From the NCBI GenBank assembly GCA_017577925.1, contig PKQU01000039.1:1-12193 (forward strand): DNA of 12,193 nucleotides, in the 5' to 3' direction. This document shows positions 1 to 6,875 of this stretch, piece by piece. Position numbers and translations under genes: made by a program. The stretch comes from Bacillota bacterium. Lineage in GTDB: Bacteria > Bacillota > Bacilli > Calditerricolales > Calditerricolaceae. Under the pieces are notes generated by a model. The model did no database searches. It saw only the letters and a list, made by a program, of their open reading frames with translations, and had not been told where the DNA came from. Position 1 is the first letter of the stretch, and each line of letters begins with the position of its first letter.

Positions 1-123
1 GGGAGGCGTGCGCGGTAGGCGCACGCACCGAGCCCGTGCCCTGCGAAGGGACGGGGAAGTTGGGTGGTACCGCGTGAGGCCAATCGCCTCTCGCCCCAAT
101 GCCGGGGTGAGGGGCGTTTTGTT
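1..123 (+). promoter_or_regulatory. T-box riboswitch leader (3' part) of metG
   Basis: The conserved T-box core GGGTGGTACCGCG lies at 62-74. Its TGGT (65-68) is the bulge that pairs with the NCCA end of uncharged tRNA; the fourth base T matches a discriminator A, as in tRNA-Met. The antiterminator can be drawn as 72-74 with 85-87 and 62-64 with 88-90, which uses the 5' arm of the following terminator, so the two folds exclude each other. Upstream are a perfect 8-bp hairpin (6-13/19-26) and a second stem (33-42/47-55, one bulged G) capped by a GCGA tetraloop (43-46); one of these is probably Stem III. Stem I with the specifier codon lies before the window, so methionine specificity is inferred from the downstream gene only. 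Confidence 0.9.
85..123 (+). terminator. T-box regulated intrinsic terminator before metG
   Basis: A 13-bp stem (85-97 with 104-116, including two G-U pairs) with a 6-base loop is followed by TTTTGTT. Its 5' arm is shared with the T-box antiterminator, so it should form when tRNA is charged and stop transcription 41 bases before the metG start codon. Confidence 0.88.
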
Positions 124-163
124 CGTTTGCCCCGCAATCACATTGCGCCAAGGAGGGAGTGTT

Positions 164-2227
164 ATGGGAACGCGACCCACCTTTTACATTACGTCTCCCA
201 TCTATTACCCGAGTGACAAACTGCACATCGGCAACGCCTACACGACCATCGCCGCCGACGCCATGGCCCGCTACAAGCGGCTGCGCGGCTATGACGTGTT
301 CTACCTCACCGGAACCGACGAACACGGGCAGAAGCTGCAGCGGCGCGCGGCGGAAGAAGGGAAACAGCCTCTGGAGTTTATCGATCCGCTGGTGGACTGG
401 ATCAAGGACCTGTGGGCGAAGCTCGACATCGCCTACGATGACTTTATCCGCACGACCGAGCCGCGCCACAAGAAGGTGGTCCAGCGCATTTTCCAGCGCC
501 TCCTTGACCAGGGCGACATCTACCTCGGCGAGTACGAGGGGTACTACTGCGTGCCGTGCGAATCCTTCTGGACCGAGCGCCAGGCCAAGCGCGAGAACGG
601 ATACTTCTGCCCGGATTGCGAACGCGAAGTGAAGCTGGTGAAGGAGAAGTGCTACTTCTTCCGTATGTCCAAGTACCAGGACCGTCTTCTCCAGTTCCTC
701 GAAGAAAACCCGGATTTCATCCAGCCCGAATCGCGGCGCAACGAAATGATCAACAACTTCCTGAAGCCGGGGCTGGAGGACCTGTGCGTGTCGCGCACGA
801 CCTTCGACTGGGGCATTCCCGTGCCCAGCGATCCCGAGCACGTGATCTACGTCTGGATCGACGCGCTGACCAACTACATCTCGGCCATCGGGTACCTGTC
901 TGACGACCCGGAGGAACGGGAGAAGTTTGCGCGTTACTGGCCGGCTGACGTGCACCTGATCGGCAAAGACATCCTGCGCTTCCACACCATCTACTGGCCG
1001 ATCATCCTCATGGCGTTGGGCCTGCCGCTACCGAAGAAGGTGTTCGGCCACGGCTGGCTGCTCATGCCCGATGGGAAGATGTCCAAGTCGAAGGGCAATG
1101 TCATCGATCCGAAGTTTCTGATTGATCGCTACGGGTCCGATGCCATCCGCTACTTCCTGCTGCGCGAGATTCCCTTCGGCCAGGACGGCGTCTTTACGCC
1201 TGAGGCCTTCCTCCAGCGCCACAACTTTGACCTGGCTAACGACTTGGGCAACCTTGTGTACCGTACGGTGAGCATGATCGACAAGTATACCGGCGGCGTC
1301 ATCCCGGAACCGGGTGAGGCGGCACCCGTCGACGACGACCTGCGCCAGACGGCCCGGGCCGTCGTGGCCGATGTGGAACGGGAAATGGATCAGATGCACT
1401 TCTCCACCGCTCTGCAGCGCATCTGGGACCTGGTAGGCCGGACGAACAAGTACATCGACGAGACGATGCCGTGGGTGCTGGCCAAGGACGAGGCGCGGCG
1501 CGGGCGGCTGCATACGGTGCTCTACAATTTGGCCGAGAGCATCCGCATTGTTTCGGTGCTCCTGCAGCCCTTCCTGACCAAAACGCCGCCGAAGATCTGG
1601 CGCCAGCTGGGGATCGCCGAGCAGGCCGAGGTGTTGACGTGGGAGAGCACCTACGAATGGGGCCGGCTGCCGGTGGGGGCGCGTGTGATGAAGGGCGAGC
1701 CGCTCTTCCCGCGCCTGGACATTAAAGCGGAAATCGCCGTCATCGATGCCTCGACGGCCGAGGCGCGCCGGCGGGCCGAGGAAAACCGCAGGAAGCTGGA
1801 GGCGGCCAAGGCGGGGACGGCCGGCGGTCCGGAGGTGGGAAGCGGTTATGCCGCCCCGGGTGCAGCAGGAACGGGTTCTGCGTCGGCGGACGCCGCCGGA
1901 GCGGCCGAAGTGACCGTGGAGCAGTTTTTCCAGACCGATTTGCGCGTGGCCGAGGTAAAAGCGGCCGAGCGGGTGCCGAAGACGGACAAGCTCCTCAAGC
2001 TGATCCTCGACGTCGGTGGCGAGACCCGACAGGTCCTCTCCGGCATTGCTCAGCGCTACGCACCGGAGGAGCTGGTCGGAAAGAAGGTGGTCTTGGTGGC
2101 CAACCTGAAGCCGGCCAAGATCCGCGGCGAATGGTCCCAGGGCATGATCCTCGCCGCCGATGGCCCGGATGGCCCGCACGTCTTGTTTGTTGATGCGGCT
2201 GTGCCTAACGGGGCGAAGGTGAAATGA
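164..2227 (+). CDS. metG: Methionyl-tRNA synthetase
   Basis: Charges tRNA-Met with methionine in the cytoplasm, for both initiation and elongation. The 687-residue protein has the class I signatures HIGN (residues 21-24) and KMSKS (305-309). One zinc knuckle of two CxxC pairs (C129/C132 and C149/C152) sits in the connective peptide. The anticodon-binding helical domain occupies roughly residues 370-540. From about residue 583 to the end is an EMAPII/Trbp111-like tRNA-binding domain that makes these enzymes dimers. The ATG at 164 is chosen because AAGGAGGGAG (150-159) lies at ideal spacing and the protein then begins at the usual family N-terminus; the frame stays open further upstream through the T-box, which is not coding. 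An Ala/Gly-rich linker at about 545-582 makes it somewhat longer than B. subtilis MetS. Regulation by the T-box is expected. Confidence 0.98.
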   Translation: MGTRPTFYITSPIYYPSDKLHIGNAYTTIAADAMARYKRLRGYDVFYLTGTDEHGQKLQRRAAEEGKQPLEFIDPLVDWIKDLWAKLDIAYDDFIRTTEPRHKKVVQRIFQRLLDQGDIYLGEYEGYYCVPCESFWTERQAKRENGYFCPDCEREVKLVKEKCYFFRMSKYQDRLLQFLEENPDFIQPESRRNEMINNFLKPGLEDLCVSRTTFDWGIPVPSDPEHVIYVWIDALTNYISAIGYLSDDPEEREKFARYWPADVHLIGKDILRFHTIYWPIILMALGLPLPKKVFGHGWLLMPDGKMSKSKGNVIDPKFLIDRYGSDAIRYFLLREIPFGQDGVFTPEAFLQRHNFDLANDLGNLVYRTVSMIDKYTGGVIPEPGEAAPVDDDLRQTARAVVADVEREMDQMHFSTALQRIWDLVGRTNKYIDETMPWVLAKDEARRGRLHTVLYNLAESIRIVSVLLQPFLTKTPPKIWRQLGIAEQAEVLTWESTYEWGRLPVGARVMKGEPLFPRLDIKAEIAVIDASTAEARRRAEENRRKLEAAKAGTAGGPEVGSGYAAPGAAGTGSASADAAGAAEVTVEQFFQTDLRVAEVKAAERVPKTDKLLKLILDVGGETRQVLSGIAQRYAPEELVGKKVVLVANLKPAKIRGEWSQGMILAADGPDGPHVLFVDAAVPNGAKVK

Positions 2228-2244
2228 TCGGGGAGGGGACGGCT

Positions 2245-3015
2245 GTGCTCATCGACACCCACGCCCACGTCAATGACGCGCAGTTTGACGCCGATCGCGA
2301 CGCTGTCCTTGCCCGGGCCCGGGAAGCGGGGGTGGCGCGGATGATCATCGTCGGCTACAACCGCGCCACGATCCCGTCGGCCCTTGCGCTGGCCGATCGC
2401 CACGAGGACCTCTTCGCGGCGATCGGCTGGCATCCCCACGACGCGGCTGCCTGCACGGAGGAAGACCTGGCCTGGGTGCAGCGTCTGGCTCGCGAGCACG
2501 GCAAGGTGGTGGCCATCGGCGAGATCGGTCTCGATTACTACCGAGACGGAGCGCCGCGCGATACACAACAGGCGGTGTTCCGCCGACAGTTGACCCTTGC
2601 CCGGCACCTCGGCCTTCCGGTGATCATCCACTGCCGCGACGCGTATGCCGACGTGCTCGAAGTGCTGCGCGAGGAGGGTGCCGATGAAATCGGCGGCGTT
2701 ATGCACTGCTTCACCGCCGATTGGGAGACGGCCAAGGCGTTTCTCGACCTCGGCTTTTACCTGGGCATCGGCGGCGTCGTGACGTTCAAAAGTGGCGAGG
2801 CGGTGCGAGAGGTGGCGCAGAAGGCCCCCCTCGACCGGCTGCTTCTCGAGACCGACTGCCCGTACCTGGCCCCGGTGCCCCACCGCGGCAAACGCAACGA
2901 GCCGGCGTACCTCCGCCACACCGCCGAGGTGGTGGCCTCGGTGCGGAGCATCTCCGTGGAGGAGCTGGCCGCCGCGACGACGGAAAACGCCGCACGCCTC
3001 TTCCACCTGCCCTGA
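2245..3015 (+). CDS. tatD: TatD family metal-dependent hydrolase (YabD)
   Basis: A cytoplasmic TIM-barrel metallohydrolase of the TatD/YcfH family; characterised relatives are DNases, but the role of the Firmicutes YabD branch is not firmly settled. Metal ligands are visible: H6 and H8 in the N-terminal DTHAH, E93 in GEIGLDY, H129 in IIHCRDA, H154 in MHCFT and D204 in ETDCPYLAP. The GTG at 2245 is preferred because GGGAGGGG (2231-2238) precedes it at 6 bases and the product then starts MLIDTHAH, the usual family start, giving 256 residues. An in-frame ATG at 2224, overlapping the metG stop as ATGA, would add seven residues. It lies 17 bases after metG with no terminator between, so the two are probably co-transcribed. 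The biochemical family is certain and the substrate is not. Confidence 0.95.
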   Translation: MLIDTHAHVNDAQFDADRDAVLARAREAGVARMIIVGYNRATIPSALALADRHEDLFAAIGWHPHDAAACTEEDLAWVQRLAREHGKVVAIGEIGLDYYRDGAPRDTQQAVFRRQLTLARHLGLPVIIHCRDAYADVLEVLREEGADEIGGVMHCFTADWETAKAFLDLGFYLGIGGVVTFKSGEAVREVAQKAPLDRLLLETDCPYLAPVPHRGKRNEPAYLRHTAEVVASVRSISVEELAAATTENAARLFHLP

Positions 3016-3129
3016 ATCGACGGCGGTGGCCCGGCGAAAGCCGGCGAACCGGGTCGGTCCGTGGCGAGTGATGAAAAAGCAAGAAAAAACGCCTCTTCCC
3101 CTCCAATTGCATGCTACATGGATGTAAAT

Positions 3130-3158
3130 TTGACAAATCCACCGTTTTGCCCTACAAT
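3130..3158 (+). promoter_or_regulatory. Sigma-A promoter for yabE
   Basis: Perfect -35 TTGACA (3130-3135), 17-base spacer, and -10 TACAAT (3153-3158, five of six to consensus). It lies in the 173-base gap after tatD; transcription would start near 3165, about 24 bases before the yabE ATG. A short GAAA-capped hairpin (3031-3035/3040-3044) occurs earlier in the gap but has no T-tract, so read-through from tatD remains possible. Confidence 0.85.
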
Positions 3159-3188
3159 GGCCTTACGTTTGAGGGGGAGGGGATATGG

Positions 3189-4271
3189 ATGAAACTGGCA
3201 TTCCTCCGCGGTGCCAGTTTTCCCGGCCGTACTCCTCGCGTAGTCGTATGGGGTTGTATTGTTGTTGTCGTCATTGCTTTGCTAATGGCCATGGGCTTTG
3301 CGCGTAGGTCCGCATCGGAAACGATTTCGGTTACGCTCTTGGTTGATGGTCGGGAAAGGGTGGTACGTACGGAAGCCGATACCGTGGCGCAGCTTTTGCG
3401 TGAACAGGGGGTGGCGGTCGGGCCGCGGGATCGCGTGATGCCGGCGACCGACACGCCACTTTATCCGGGGCTGCGCGTGTCGGTGGAACACGCGCGCCAG
3501 CTTACGTTCCGGGTCGGATCGACCACGTTTCACCGGGCCGTGGCGGCGCGAACGGTTCAGGAGGCGCTCTTGGAAGCCGGCGTCACCCTGGGGCCGCTTG
3601 ACCGCGTGAGTCCGGGGCTGCGCCAACCGGTCGCGAGCGGACTGGTCATCACCGTCACCCGCGTGGAAGAGCGTTTGGTCCAGGAAGAAAAGGTGTTGAA
3701 GCCCCACGTGGTGAAGACGGCCAGCCATGACCTGCCCGCTGGCGACCAGCGTACGGTTCGGGAAGGGAAAGCCGGCAAGGCGGTCCTCACCTATCGCGTC
3801 CGCCTGGAAAACGGGGTGGAAGTGGCGCGCGATCTGGTCGACCGCGATGTGCTGGCGGCACCGCAGCCCACGATCATCGCCGTTGGGACGCTTCGCGGCA
3901 TTGAGCGGAATGGGGTCACGTTTATGCCGCGCCGCGTGTTGCACAACGTCGTGCTGACCGCTTATGGTCCCGGCGTGGCCCACACCGGAAAGGGGCCGGA
4001 TCACCCCTTGTATGCTATCACCGCTATGGGCACACGGGCCAAGGAAGGGCGAACCATTGCCGTCGATCCCGCCGTCATCCCCCTTGGCTGGTGGGTGTAC
4101 ATTGAGGGGTTGGGCTTTCGCCGGGCGGAAGACACCGGCGGCAGTGTGAAGGGAAAGAAGATCGACGTGTATTTCGAGACGGATGCACTTGCCAGCCGTT
4201 TCGGCCTGAAGCGGGGGCATACCGTGTACGTAATCGGGCCGCAGCTGCCGCGGGGCGCGGCCGGCCCGTGA
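3189..4271 (+). CDS. yabE: YabE-like cell-wall protein: DUF348, G5 and 3D domains
   Basis: A 360-residue surface-anchored or secreted protein of the YabE/RpfB type, which acts on or binds peptidoglycan. A basic N-terminus is followed by one hydrophobic segment (about 18-37) that serves as membrane anchor or signal. Two DUF348 repeats follow (about 45-90 and 100-157), then a G5 domain (about 159-234), then a C-terminal 3D domain (about 255-350). The three aspartates that name the 3D domain are visible as D293, D315 and D326; this is the MltA-like double-psi barrel of lytic transglycosylases. B. subtilis YabE is longer and, as I recall it, has three DUF348 repeats. The ATG at 3189 is chosen for the purine-rich GAGGGGGAGGGGA (3171-3183); an upstream in-frame ATG at 3111 lies before the promoter. 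Catalytic activity is inferred from the family. Confidence 0.93.
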   Translation: MKLAFLRGASFPGRTPRVVVWGCIVVVVIALLMAMGFARRSASETISVTLLVDGRERVVRTEADTVAQLLREQGVAVGPRDRVMPATDTPLYPGLRVSVEHARQLTFRVGSTTFHRAVAARTVQEALLEAGVTLGPLDRVSPGLRQPVASGLVITVTRVEERLVQEEKVLKPHVVKTASHDLPAGDQRTVREGKAGKAVLTYRVRLENGVEVARDLVDRDVLAAPQPTIIAVGTLRGIERNGVTFMPRRVLHNVVLTAYGPGVAHTGKGPDHPLYAITAMGTRAKEGRTIAVDPAVIPLGWWVYIEGLGFRRAEDTGGSVKGKKIDVYFETDALASRFGLKRGHTVYVIGPQLPRGAAGP

Positions 4272-4348
4272 CACGGCCGATGTGAGAACACGCACGCGCA
4301 GCCGCTGGGCGGGAAAGCCAGGTCGCTTGGGGACGGGAGGAGCCAAGG

Positions 4349-4942
4349 TTGATTCGGGAAATCATTGTGGTTGAGGGGCGTGACGACACCGCCGCCGTTC
4401 GGCGTGCGGTGGCGGCCGATACGATCGAGACGGGGGGATCGGCGCTTTCCGAAGAGGTGATCGCGCGCATTCGCCTTGCCCAGGCGACGCGCGGCGTGAT
4501 CATCTTGACCGATCCCGATTATCCGGGCGAACGGATCCGCCGCATTCTGAGCGCGCGCGTTCCCGGGTGCAAGCATGCCTTTTTGTCCCGAGAAGAGGCC
4601 AGCAGGGACGGGAAGATCGGCGTCGAGTACGCATCCCCGGAAGCGATTCGCCGCGCCTTGGCCGCGGTCCAGACTGAGATGCCCGAACAACCCGAGTCGA
4701 TCACTTGGGAAGACCTGGTGGCGGCGGGCTTGTGCGGTGGTCCGGAGGCGCGTCGGCGCCGCGAAGCGATGGGCCGCCTCCTCGGCATTGGCTACGCCAA
4801 TGCCCGACAGTTTCATAAGCGGTTGCGCGTGTTCGGGGTTTCCCGGGAAATGTTTTACTGTGCGTTGCGCGAGGTGGAGGAAGGGCACGCCGTGGCGGGA
4901 GTTGGGAGAGACGACATGGGGGAGGGCGACGGGGAAACATGA
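4349..4942 (+). CDS. rnmV: Ribonuclease M5 (5S rRNA maturation)
   Basis: Ribonuclease M5 cuts both sides of the 5S rRNA precursor to give the mature molecule; in B. subtilis it acts on a complex of precursor and ribosomal protein L18. The 197-residue protein begins with a Toprim domain: E9 in VVEGRDD and D55/D57 in TDPDYPG are the acidic metal-binding residues. The C-terminal half (residues about 110-175) is the DUF4093-type extension, containing a GIGYANARQFHKRL segment. The start is TTG at 4349, supported by GGGAGGAG (4335-4342) at 6 bases. Its stop overlaps the ksgA ATG (ATGA at 4939-4942), implying translational coupling of two rRNA-maturation genes, as in B. subtilis. The last twenty or so residues are acidic and glycine-rich and probably not conserved. 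Confidence 0.96.
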   Translation: MIREIIVVEGRDDTAAVRRAVAADTIETGGSALSEEVIARIRLAQATRGVIILTDPDYPGERIRRILSARVPGCKHAFLSREEASRDGKIGVEYASPEAIRRALAAVQTEMPEQPESITWEDLVAAGLCGGPEARRRREAMGRLLGIGYANARQFHKRLRVFGVSREMFYCALREVEEGHAVAGVGRDDMGEGDGET

Positions 4943-5820
4943 CCGAGAAGGAGATCGCCTCGCCCGCGCAGACGCGCGCGATTTTGTCCGCCCACGGCGT
5001 GGTGCCCAAAAAGAGCCTCGGGCAAAACTTTTTGGTCGATCGACGCGTGCTCGAACGCATCGTTGCAGCGGCCGAACTGGATGGCGAGACGGCGGTGTTG
5101 GAAATCGGTCCGGGGGTAGGCGCGCTGACCGCGTGTTTGGCACGGGTGGCGGGCAAGGTGGTCGCCGTGGAACTCGACCAGCGGCTGCTGCCTGTGCTGG
5201 CGGAAACCCTTGCCCCGTACCCCCAGGTCACCGTCGTCCACGGCGATTTCTTAGCGCTCGACCTGCCCGCGTTTTTCGCCGAACACTTTGCCGGATGGGC
5301 CAAGCGGGCCGTGGTGGCCAACCTCCCGTATTACGTCACCACGCCGATTTTGTTTACGCTGATCGAGGCCCGGGATGAGGTGCCGCTGTTTGTGCTGATG
5401 GTCCAAAAGGAGGTGGCCGCGCGGCTTGCGGCCCAGCCGGGAAGTAAGGACTATGGGGTCCTCACCATCGCCGTTCAGTTTTACGCTGAAGTGGACTACG
5501 TGATGACGGTACCGAAGCATGCCTTTGTTCCGCGTCCCCAGGTCGACTCGGCCGTGGTCCGCATCCGCTGCCGTCCGGCCCCGCTGGTGGACGTTCCCGA
5601 CGAGAAGCTGTTTTTCCGCGTCGTGCGGGCGGCTTTTGCCCAGCGGCGCAAAACGATTTTAAACAACTTGGTGCATAATTTAATTGAGGGGGGAAACCGC
5701 GCAACCGCGTTTGCCCTGTTGGAGGCGGCCGGCATCGATCCGGATCGCCGGGCGGAGACCCTCAGCATTGCCGAGTTTGCCCGGTTAACACACCGTGTGC
5801 ACGAATTGACGACGCGCTAG
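4939..5820 (+). CDS. rsmA: 16S rRNA dimethyladenosine methyltransferase (RsmA/KsgA)
   Basis: Transfers four methyl groups from S-adenosylmethionine to the two adjacent adenosines in the 3'-terminal helix 45 of 16S rRNA, a late checkpoint in 30S assembly; loss gives kasugamycin resistance. The 293-residue length is typical. Visible motifs are the N-terminal KKSLGQNFLVD (24-34), motif I EIGPGVG (55-61) for SAM, acidic VELD ending motif II, and the catalytic motif IV NLPYY (128-132). The C-terminal helical domain contains RRKTILNNL. The ATG at 4939 overlaps the rnmV stop; GGGGGAGGG (4918-4926) lies somewhat far upstream at 12 bases, so translation may depend on coupling. Confidence 0.98.
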   Translation: MTEKEIASPAQTRAILSAHGVVPKKSLGQNFLVDRRVLERIVAAAELDGETAVLEIGPGVGALTACLARVAGKVVAVELDQRLLPVLAETLAPYPQVTVVHGDFLALDLPAFFAEHFAGWAKRAVVANLPYYVTTPILFTLIEARDEVPLFVLMVQKEVAARLAAQPGSKDYGVLTIAVQFYAEVDYVMTVPKHAFVPRPQVDSAVVRIRCRPAPLVDVPDEKLFFRVVRAAFAQRRKTILNNLVHNLIEGGNRATAFALLEAAGIDPDRRAETLSIAEFARLTHRVHELTTR

Positions 5821-5830
5821 GGGGATGGCC

Positions 5831-6304
5831 GTGCGCTTCATCAGCCCGACGCGGGGGCCGCTGTCCATCGAGCAGGTGGTTGTCGACATCCGCCGATACA
5901 TCGAGGACGCGCCCCAAGCAACCTACAAGCTGGTCATCGGCACCGATTCGCAGACGGATGCAGACAAGACCGTGTTTGTCACGGCCATCATCGTGCAGCG
6001 GGTTGGGCGCGGTGCGCGCTTTTACTACGCGCGGCAGGTGGTACCGCCCATCGTTGACCTGCGGCACCGCATTTACCGGGAGACCGAGATCAGTCTGCGC
6101 ACGCTGGAGGCCCTGCAAGGGGCCGGCCTGTCGACTATCGGGGCCGACTTTCCCATCGAGATCCACTTGGATGTCGGCCAACAAGGGGAGACGCGCTTGG
6201 TCATCCAGGAAGTGGTCGGCTGGGTGCAGGCGGTGGGCTATACCGCGAAGATCAAGCCCGACGCGTACGGGGCCAGTGCCGTAGCCGATCGGTTTACGAA
6301 ATAG
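5831..6304 (+). CDS. YkuK family RNase-H-like protein (DUF458)
   Basis: A 157-residue protein that I assign to the YkuK/DUF458 family, predicted to have an RNase H-like fold; no biochemical activity is firmly known to me. Acidic residues in suitable strands are D39 in IGTDSQ, E84 and E86 in YRETEIS, D114 in IHLDVG, D144 in IKPDAYG and D153 in ADRFTK, a pattern compatible with a two-metal nuclease site. GTG at 5831 is chosen because AGGGGG (5819-5824) lies 6 bases before it; the in-frame ATG at 5825 directly abuts that site and would add two residues. It starts 10 bases after ksgA, so it is read as the last gene of the rnmV-ksgA unit and ends before a strong terminator. B. subtilis has yabG here, and this protein is unrelated to YabG. 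The position suggests, but does not show, an RNA-related role. Confidence 0.85.
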   Translation: MRFISPTRGPLSIEQVVVDIRRYIEDAPQATYKLVIGTDSQTDADKTVFVTAIIVQRVGRGARFYYARQVVPPIVDLRHRIYRETEISLRTLEALQGAGLSTIGADFPIEIHLDVGQQGETRLVIQEVVGWVQAVGYTAKIKPDAYGASAVADRFTK

Positions 6305-6398
6305 AGAGACTTTCTGTGTTTAGAAAAATGACCAGAATGCGGATGGTTCACTGAAACATTCGCTGCCCGCACGACGCGGATTTCCCGGTTTCGCACTC

Positions 6399-6425
6399 CG
6401 TCGGCAAAAGCCGACGTTTTTTTTT
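6399..6425 (+). terminator. Intrinsic terminator after the ykuK-like gene
   Basis: A perfect 7-bp stem CGTCGGC/GCCGACG (6399-6405/6410-6416) with an AAAA loop is followed by nine T. It separates the yabE-rnmV-ksgA-ykuK unit from the veg promoters that begin 12 bases downstream. The stretch 6305-6398 before it shows nothing I recognise. Confidence 0.92.
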
Positions 6426-6436
6426 AAGTTCATCCG

Positions 6437-6466
6437 TTGACAATCTCTTTGTCCCGTTGCTATAAT
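6437..6466 (+). promoter_or_regulatory. veg promoter P1 (sigma-A, extended -10)
   Basis: Perfect TTGACA (6437-6442), 18-base spacer, and perfect TATAAT (6461-6466) preceded by TGC (6458-6460), the extended -10 motif. Transcription should start near 6473, leaving a leader of about 54 bases before the veg ATG. Confidence 0.9.
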
Positions 6467-6477
6467 ATGCACTTTTA

Positions 6478-6506
6478 TTGACATACTAGGGACTGCGTGC
6501 TATAAT
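6478..6506 (+). promoter_or_regulatory. veg promoter P2 (sigma-A, extended -10)
   Basis: A second perfect TTGACA (6478-6483), 17-base spacer, and perfect TATAAT (6501-6506), again with TGC (6498-6500) directly upstream. The expected start near 6513 leaves only about 14 bases of leader, so the transcript would begin almost at the ribosome site GAGGTGG. B. subtilis veg is known for a very strong vegetative promoter. Confidence 0.9.
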
Positions 6507-6526
6507 TCACGAGTGAGGTGGTCGCG

Positions 6527-6805
6527 ATGGCGGGAAAAAACGCGCTGCTCGACATCCGGCGGGCGCTCGAAGCCCACATCGGCCAACGCATTGTGCTCCG
6601 GGCCAACGGCGGCCGCAAAAAAACGATCGAACGCACGGGGATCTTGGAGCAGACCTATCCTTCCGTGTTTATCATCAAGCTGGATGAAGACCGGCACGCC
6701 TTCAAGCGGGTTTCCTACAGCTATACCGACATCCTCACGGAAAACGTCGAACTGACCGTTTGTAAGGATGGGAAAGACATCCGCATCACGTACCCCTCGC
6801 AGTAG
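6527..6805 (+). CDS. veg: Veg protein (biofilm-associated, DUF1021 family)
   Basis: A small, very highly transcribed protein conserved in low-GC Gram-positives. In B. subtilis, Veg is reported to stimulate biofilm formation by opposing the repressor SinR; the mechanism is unclear. The 92-residue product matches the family across its length, including LRANGGRKKTIERTGIL (about 25-41), YPSVFII and the hallmark RVSYSYTDILTENVELT. The ATG at 6527 gives the standard N-terminus MAGKNALLDI, with GAGGTGG (6515-6521) 5 bases before it; a GTG at 6518 in the same frame lies inside the ribosome site. It stands alone between tandem promoters and its own terminator. Confidence 0.96.
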   Translation: MAGKNALLDIRRALEAHIGQRIVLRANGGRKKTIERTGILEQTYPSVFIIKLDEDRHAFKRVSYSYTDILTENVELTVCKDGKDIRITYPSQ

Positions 6806-6831
6806 CCCGTCGGGTTGCTGCGCGTTTTTTT
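6798..6831 (+). terminator. Intrinsic terminator of veg, overlapping its stop codon
   Basis: An 11-bp stem (6798-6808 with 6812-6822, two G-U pairs) with loop GTC is followed by CG and seven T (6825-6831). The 5' arm contains the veg TAG stop (6803-6805), so the last codons of veg form half of the hairpin. Confidence 0.8.
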
Positions 6832-6834
6832 GCG

Positions 6835-6841
6835 CATACTA
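6835..6841 (+). promoter_or_regulatory. Possible sigma-G -10 element for sspF
   Basis: CATACTA matches the usual sigma-G -10 consensus and sits 35 bases before the sspF start, suitable for forespore expression as expected for an alpha/beta-type spore protein. No convincing -35 is seen 17-18 bases upstream, where the veg terminator hairpin lies. Confidence 0.35.
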
Positions 6842-6875
6842 GGTCTACCGGCGGCGCAAAAGGAGGCGTTTGGCC

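Noticed and set aside
8..163. In-frame upstream extension of metG by 52 codons.
   Set aside because: This stretch is the T-box leader and terminator. The ATG at 164 has the ribosome site and the family N-terminus.
3031..3044. CCGGC-GAAA-GCCGG hairpin after tatD considered as a terminator.
   Set aside because: Only five base pairs and no T-tract follows; the next bases are G/C-rich.
4272..4348. Gap between yabE and rnmV searched for a promoter or terminator.
   Set aside because: No -35/-10 pair and no hairpin with a T-tract; rnmV is probably transcribed from the yabE promoter.
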